A stretch of DNA of 10,110 nt from an uncultured Collinsella sp. Its GTDB lineage: Bacteria > Actinomycetota > Coriobacteriia > Coriobacteriales > Coriobacteriaceae. Where the stretch lies: contig UQKV01000064.1 in NCBI GenBank assembly GCA_900541665.1, positions 1-10,110 on the forward strand. The letters are read 5' to 3'. Every line of letters starts with the position of its first letter. The first letter of the stretch is position 1. A program made the position numbers and the translations under genes. Below the pieces are notes generated by a model. It had not been told where the DNA came from and ran no database searches. It worked only from the letters and a program-made list of their open reading frames with translations. This document shows positions 6,232 to 10,110 of the stretch, piece by piece.

Positions 6232-6678
6232 CTAAAGCTCCAGGCGCTCCTCGCTGCCGTCGATATCACAGAAGCGGGCGGCGATATTTCGCACCGAGAA
6301 AAACGCAAGGCGACCGTCGTTGGCACTATCGTGTTGCTCGCCGATGCCCACCATGTGCTTAAAGCCGGCTTGGCGCACCCGGTCGCTCACGACCGCGTCG
6401 TCCTCGAGCGCGGCCTCGCCGGTCAGCACGATCCAACACTCCCCCGGTTTCCAACCCGAAACCTCAAACTTGGGGTTCGCGCTGAGCTCGGCCCACACGT
6501 CCTTATCGCGCGAGGTGCAAAACCACAGCTTGCCATCATCGACCATGGCAAACGAGAACGGCCTCACGCGCGGCTGATATCCGTCCGTCACGTCGATCGT
6601 GGCGAGATACCACGCCGGAATACGCCTAAGATACGAACAGGCGCGCTCGAGCTGCGCCGTGCGATCGTTGTCGGTCAT
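6232..6678 (-). CDS. PNPOx-family FMN-binding split-barrel protein (upstream copy)
   Basis: This 148-residue paralogue of the adjacent gene has the same blocks: PAWYLAT (21-27), RVRPFSFA (37-44), DGKLWFCTSRDKDVW (48-62), WKPGECWIVLTGEA (76-89), AGFKHMVGIGEQHDS (104-118) and LAFFSVR (124-130). It carries about six extra N-terminal residues and a slightly longer loop before VRPF. Both proteins end in a Leu with an acidic residue before it (RLEL here, PVEL in the other). The ATG at 6678 has AAAGGGG about 5 nt upstream. It begins 30 bp after the ecfT stop, so it is probably cotranscribed with the riboflavin transporter, which suggests a flavin-linked job. The reaction cannot be deduced. Confidence 0.85.
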   Translation of the reverse strand: MTDNDRTAQLERACSYLRRIPAWYLATIDVTDGYQPRVRPFSFAMVDDGKLWFCTSRDKDVWAELSANPKFEVSGWKPGECWIVLTGEAALEDDAVVSDRVRQAGFKHMVGIGEQHDSANDGRLAFFSVRNIAARFCDIDGSEERLEL

Positions 6679-6708
6679 AGGGACCCCTTTCCTGCGCTCG
6701 AATCGCGC

Positions 6709-7509
6709 CTAAACAAGTTGAAGATTGATGACGATGACGCAGATGAGCAGCAGCGTCGTCACCACCGCTGCCAGCGCATCCCCGCGGCCAAACGCAAGCG
6801 TATGCAGGCGTGTGCGGCCCTGCTCGCCGTGATAGCAGCGTGCATCCATGGCGGCAGACAACGTTTCGGCATGACGGAACACACCCGTGAACAGCGGAAT
6901 CGCCACACTGCCGAGCATACGCACACCGCCGAGCAGGCCTCCCGTCACGCGCGCGCCGCGACTCGCCTGTGCATCGGCCGTCTGCTTCATCTCGGTGGCA
7001 AACTGCGGCATAAAGCGCAGCGCGATACCCATGATCATGCCGAGCTCGTGCGCAGGAAGTCCCACACGCGCAAACGGCGCGAGCAGGCGCTCAAAGCCCG
7101 CGGTGAGGTCGAGCGTCGGTGTGGTGAGCGTGATGGCACTCATACCAGCCATCATCAAGGTCAGACGGCACGCCATAAAGGCAGCGGAATGCAGCGAGCC
7201 CTCGCTTATCTGCAAAAAGCCGAGCTGCCACAGGATGCGCCCGCTCTGGTCGGAAAACAGGTTGAGCACCGCGACCACGATGACGATCGCCAGCAGCGGC
7301 GCCATCGATGACAGGACGCGACGAGCCGGCACCCGAGACACGGTATAGATCAGGACAACGAAGATTGCGACCGGGACCAGTCCGCGGAAGCTACTGACCG
7401 TGAGCGTCGTGATCAGAAACACAAAGCCCAAGAGCAACTTAGTTCGCGGGTCCAGGCGGTGGATTGCACTATCGCCGGAATAGTAGCTGCCAAACGAAAA
7501 CGCCTCCAT
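6709..7509 (-). CDS. ecfT: ECF transporter transmembrane component EcfT
   Basis: EcfT is the membrane scaffold of energy-coupling-factor transporters; it passes ATPase movement to the substrate-binding S component. The 266-residue protein begins with SAIHRLDPRTKLL (14-26), a hallmark of the family. It has hydrophobic segments near 25-58, 68-84, 107-130 and 247-264, plus further helices around 155-170 and 195-210. The two coupling-helix motifs that dock on the ATPases are visible: ASRG (182-185) and AMDARCYHG (220-228). The second reads ARC, where ARG is the commonest form. Its ATG overlaps the ecfA stop by one base (TAATG), which implies translational coupling. It lies between the ATPase and the PNPOx pair. 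Confidence 0.95.
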   Translation of the reverse strand: MEAFSFGSYYSGDSAIHRLDPRTKLLLGFVFLITTLTVSSFRGLVPVAIFVVLIYTVSRVPARRVLSSMAPLLAIVIVVAVLNLFSDQSGRILWQLGFLQISEGSLHSAAFMACRLTLMMAGMSAITLTTPTLDLTAGFERLLAPFARVGLPAHELGMIMGIALRFMPQFATEMKQTADAQASRGARVTGGLLGGVRMLGSVAIPLFTGVFRHAETLSAAMDARCYHGEQGRTRLHTLAFGRGDALAAVVTTLLLICVIVINLQLV

Positions 7510-9413
7510 TAGCAGCCCTCCTCTCGCTCGACCGTCTTGGATTTAGCAATGTCCGCGACGTTAGAAGGACCGTCCGAGCGACCGATTAGCAGGTCCACCA
7601 ACTCGTCTGTCAGCGACTCAACCGTATAGAGGCCGTCAAAGCGCAGCGGCACGCCTGCCTTCGCAAGCGCCAGCGCCATGCGCTGGGCAGCGGGAACACC
7701 CAAGCCGATTGATTTAAGCTCATCGGCATGCGCAAAAACCTGAGCGGGCCTGCCCTCGGCAAATACCGTGCCCTCGTTCATTACGACGATACGGTCGCAG
7801 CAATTGGCCAGGTCATCCATGCTGTGCGAAACCATGACGACGGTCAGGACCCCATGGTGAAGTCGATCGATGAGCTCCAGGAAATCACTGCGCGCCGCCG
7901 GATCGAGCCCTGCCATAGGCTCATCGAGCACCAGGACCTCAGGCTCCATGGCAAGCACGCCAGCAAACGCCACGCGCCGCTGCTGCCCGCCGGAGAGCTC
8001 AAAGGGGTTCTTGTCGCCCACCGTAGCCAGGTCGAGACCCACGCGCGCGAGCGATGACTCAACGCGGCGGGCGACCTCGGCCTGCGACAAGCCAAGGTTA
8101 CGCGGACCAAATGCCACGTCCTGTGTCACGGTCTCGGCAAACAGCTGACGCTCTGGATACTGAAACACCACGCCGACCTTTGCCTTAACCGCGGCGGCAT
8201 CTTTCTTGCTTGAAAGGTCGAGCCCCAGCGCGCAAACGCTCCCCTCCTGCGGGCGGATTAATCCGTTGAGATGCTGAACCAGCGTCGACTTACCCGAACC
8301 GGTATGGCCCGCAAGGCCCAAGAACTCGCCACGACGCACCGTCAGCGATACATCACGCAGTGCCCACGGACTGCTGGGGTCGTTGCCCCAGAGAGCCTGT
8401 TTGTTCGATGCGCCCTCGACGGCTGAGCGCTTGTGCCAACGGCGACGCTCGCGGGCGCTCAGCGAATAGCTATGCGAGAGATGCGAAATCTCGATAACGG
8501 GCTCCGACGCGGCCATCCCGTCGGCTGCAGAGGATGCATTGTCAAGCATACGAGAATCGGATGCGGAAGGCTGCACTGCGACGTCCGCCCCGCTCCGCTC
8601 GGCATAAACCTGTGCAATCTCGGCGACCATATCTGCCTCGCGCGCCTGCGCGCAAACGGGCACGCCCTTCTCACGAAGTGCCCTACCTAGACAGCACGAC
8701 GCCGGCATATCCAGGTTGAGCTGCGCAAGTTCGTCTGCCCGCGTCAAGATTTCCTCGGGCGTACCGAGCATGGCAACGCGCCCCGCCCGAAACACCGCGA
8801 CACGATCGGCCTCGGCGGCCTCTTCCATAAAGTGCGTAATCATCACGATGGTCATGCCGCGATTGTGCAACGCGCGGCAAGCCTTCATAAGGCCCTGACG
8901 TCCACGCGGATCGAGCATCGAGGAAGCCTCGTCCAATATGAGCACGCGCGGTTCCATGGCGAGCACGCCGGCAAGCGCCACGCGCTGCTTTTGGCCGCCC
9001 GAAAGCGCGTGGGTCTCATGGCGCTCAAAGCCCACCAGGCCCACGCCCTTCAGCGCCTCGCGTACGCGCTGCGCAATTTGTACCGATGGCACGCCAAGGT
9101 TTTCGGGACCAAACGCAACGTCATCTTCGACAAGCGTTGCCACCAGCTGGTCGTCGGGATTCTGGAATACCATGCCCGCGGTCGAACGAATGTCGTAGAC
9201 CAGCTCGGGGTCGGACGCATCCATGCCGTTGATGCGTACCGTGCCCGCATCGGGTTGCAACAGCGCATTCAGATGCTTGGCAAACGTCGACTTGCCCGAC
9301 CCATTGCCACCGAGGATGCAGAAAAACTCACCGTCCTCGATGTTCAGATCGACACCGTCGAGTGCCGACACGGCACCGTCATAGCTAAAGGAAACGCCCC
9401 GACACTCAATCAT
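7509..9413 (-). CDS. ecfA: Fused ECF transporter ATPase (EcfA1-EcfA2 in one chain)
   Basis: This 634-residue protein contains two complete ABC ATPase domains. Domain 1 (about 1-280) has Walker A GGNGSGKST (35-43), Q-loop Q84, signature LSGGQ (137-141), Walker B LILDEA with E162 and switch H194. Domain 2 (about 305-610) has Walker A GHTGSGKST (369-377), Q418, LSGGQ (473-477), Walker B LVLDEP with E498 and H530. DEASSMLDP in domain 1 resembles EcfA1, and DEPMAGLDP in domain 2 resembles EcfA2. In most Firmicutes these are separate genes that form a heterodimer; here a polar linker (about 280-345) joins them. All catalytic residues are intact in both halves. The start overlaps the ribU stop (ATGA) and the stop overlaps ecfT. 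It powers riboflavin import and perhaps other S components. Confidence 0.95.
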   Translation of the reverse strand: MIECRGVSFSYDGAVSALDGVDLNIEDGEFFCILGGNGSGKSTFAKHLNALLQPDAGTVRINGMDASDPELVYDIRSTAGMVFQNPDDQLVATLVEDDVAFGPENLGVPSVQIAQRVREALKGVGLVGFERHETHALSGGQKQRVALAGVLAMEPRVLILDEASSMLDPRGRQGLMKACRALHNRGMTIVMITHFMEEAAEADRVAVFRAGRVAMLGTPEEILTRADELAQLNLDMPASCCLGRALREKGVPVCAQAREADMVAEIAQVYAERSGADVAVQPSASDSRMLDNASSAADGMAASEPVIEISHLSHSYSLSARERRRWHKRSAVEGASNKQALWGNDPSSPWALRDVSLTVRRGEFLGLAGHTGSGKSTLVQHLNGLIRPQEGSVCALGLDLSSKKDAAAVKAKVGVVFQYPERQLFAETVTQDVAFGPRNLGLSQAEVARRVESSLARVGLDLATVGDKNPFELSGGQQRRVAFAGVLAMEPEVLVLDEPMAGLDPAARSDFLELIDRLHHGVLTVVMVSHSMDDLANCCDRIVVMNEGTVFAEGRPAQVFAHADELKSIGLGVPAAQRMALALAKAGVPLRFDGLYTVESLTDELVDLLIGRSDGPSNVADIAKSKTVEREEGC

Positions 9414-10000
9414 GCGCGGCCTTTGACCTGGTCCTTTTTAGGCGTGATGAGGTTGGAGACTGCTTTATACACCGCCAGCGTCAACACCGAGTTAAGCACG
9501 GTCTTGATAAGGTTGAACGGCAGTACGGCAGGAATCATGAGCGGGGCGATCACATCGACCGAGCCATACCAGAACCATACGCCAATGGTAAGGTTTGCGA
9601 CCATAGACAGCGCTGTAGCGGCAATGACGCCGAGCACCAGGCCAATCACGGCACCCTTATAGGTGTGCATCTTCTGGTAAACGATAGCCGCGGGCAGAAT
9701 ATAGCCCAGCGTGGCAACCAAGTTCATAAGCGCGCCGACCCAGTCACCCGTGGTGAGCGCATGGATAACGATAGCCATAGCGGCAACAGCGGTACCGGCG
9801 CCGGGACCATACGCAAACCCGCACACCATCGCCGGCACCAGCGACGGGTCATACGTCAAAAACGGCGCCGAGGGAAGGATGGGTAGCTGCACATACATAA
9901 ACAGGGCGCCCAAGGCGCACATCAGCGCCATGGTAACGAGCTGTTTGGTGCTCCACCTATTCGTGTTCTCAAAATGGATATGCTGCGACTGTTCAGACAT
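9410..10000 (-). CDS. ribU: Riboflavin ECF transporter S component RibU
   Basis: RibU is the membrane protein that binds riboflavin and docks on EcfT. The predicted 196 residues have about six hydrophobic helices. Signatures are the AxxxA docking motif in helix 1 (A25-A29), the RibU block LPSAPFLTYDPSLVPAMVCGF (first half at about 42-51, continuing to GFAYGPGAG at 61-69) and PFNLIKT (161-167). I chose the ATG at 10000 rather than the in-frame ATG at 10021. The earlier ATG is part of the conserved 3' segment of the FMN riboswitch, whereas the later one has an excellent ribosome binding site. An FMN riboswitch directly upstream supports riboflavin as the substrate. Confidence 0.94.
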   Translation of the reverse strand: MSEQSQHIHFENTNRWSTKQLVTMALMCALGALFMYVQLPILPSAPFLTYDPSLVPAMVCGFAYGPGAGTAVAAMAIVIHALTTGDWVGALMNLVATLGYILPAAIVYQKMHTYKGAVIGLVLGVIAATALSMVANLTIGVWFWYGSVDVIAPLMIPAVLPFNLIKTVLNSVLTLAVYKAVSNLITPKKDQVKGRA

Positions 10001-10002
10001 AA

Positions 10003-10010
10003 GATCACCT
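10003..10010 (-). promoter_or_regulatory. Ribosome binding site of ribU
   Basis: AGGTGATC on the minus strand is an eight-base match to the complement of the 16S rRNA 3' end, ending 2 nt before the ATG at 10000. It decides the ribU start. It lies directly after the conserved GGATGAAAGAGG of the FMN aptamer, in the place where the 3' strand of the closing helix P1 is expected. Ligand binding could therefore hide it (inference). Confidence 0.7.
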
Positions 10011-10110
10011 GCCTCTTTCATCCGGACTCTAACCGTTGGTACTGGGATCTCACCAGTTCAGCCGGCATGCGAACCAACACACGCTCGGGTCGCGGACTCA
10101 TCGGCTCGGT
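10008..10110 (-). promoter_or_regulatory. FMN riboswitch (RFN element), 3' part; 5' part beyond the window
   Basis: The minus strand from the right edge reads GATGAGTCCGCGACCC (10103-10088), a variable hairpin region, then ACTGGTGAGATCCCAGTACC, ACGGTTAGAGTCCGGATG and AAAGAGG, ending near 10011. These are the conserved central and 3' blocks of the FMN aptamer; the GTCCGCGAC and ACGGT-AGTCCGGATGAAAGA strings are close to invariant in the class. The first conserved block (GGGGCAGGGTGAAATTCCC and GGCGGT) is missing because the window ends. Only about 10 nt separate the aptamer from the ribU start, leaving no room for a terminator, so control is probably at translation initiation. Confidence 0.92.

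Noticed and set aside
6223..7311. Plus-strand open frame (362 codons)
   Set aside because: It is antisense to a PNPOx gene and ecfT and is full of His/Arg-rich repeats; a shadow.
1..10110. CRISPR array, defence system or prophage genes
   Set aside because: No regularly spaced repeats and no nuclease, integrase, transposase or phage structural gene could be recognised on either strand.

Overview
All recognisable genes in this window lie on the minus strand and form two biosynthesis/uptake operons read from high to low coordinates, followed by a gene-free, repeat-rich stretch. The GC-rich coding sequence, the argCJBD order, the single-chain double ABC ATPase of the ECF transporter and the style of the intergenic repeats suggest a gut Coriobacteriia (Actinomycetota), most likely Collinsella or a close relative. 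This assignment rests on recall and composition, not on a marker gene.

10110-5686, flavin operon. The 3' part of an FMN riboswitch (RFN element) enters from the right edge and leads directly into ribU, the riboflavin-binding S component of an ECF transporter. Next come a fused EcfA1-EcfA2 ATPase (4-nt ATGA overlap with ribU), ecfT (1-nt overlap), and two tandem paralogous FMN-binding split-barrel proteins of the PNPOx family. The unit ends at a strong nested hairpin at 5686-5739. Riboflavin uptake, its energising module and two probable flavin-binding proteins therefore sit under one FMN sensor.

5685-631, arginine operon. About 165 bp upstream of argC carry two 14-bp ARG-box-like palindromes spaced 21 bp centre to centre, the usual ArgR/AhrC operator layout. 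The genes follow in the order argC, argJ, argB, argD. With ArgJ recycling the acetyl group, this covers N-acetylglutamate to ornithine; argF, argG and argH are not in the window. The 134-bp argC-argJ gap holds alternative hairpins and a T6 run that could act as an attenuator. ArgB has the N-terminal extension typical of arginine-inhibited N-acetylglutamate kinases plus an unusual C-terminal tail. ArgD has an alanine-rich insertion of about 32 residues.

630-1, no credible gene. This stretch holds a 28-bp direct repeat that resembles a tRNA T-arm, several hairpins including a clear plus-strand terminator with a GCAA tetraloop, and a more AT-rich segment with a degenerate inverted motif. It looks like intergenic repeat or decayed mobile material.
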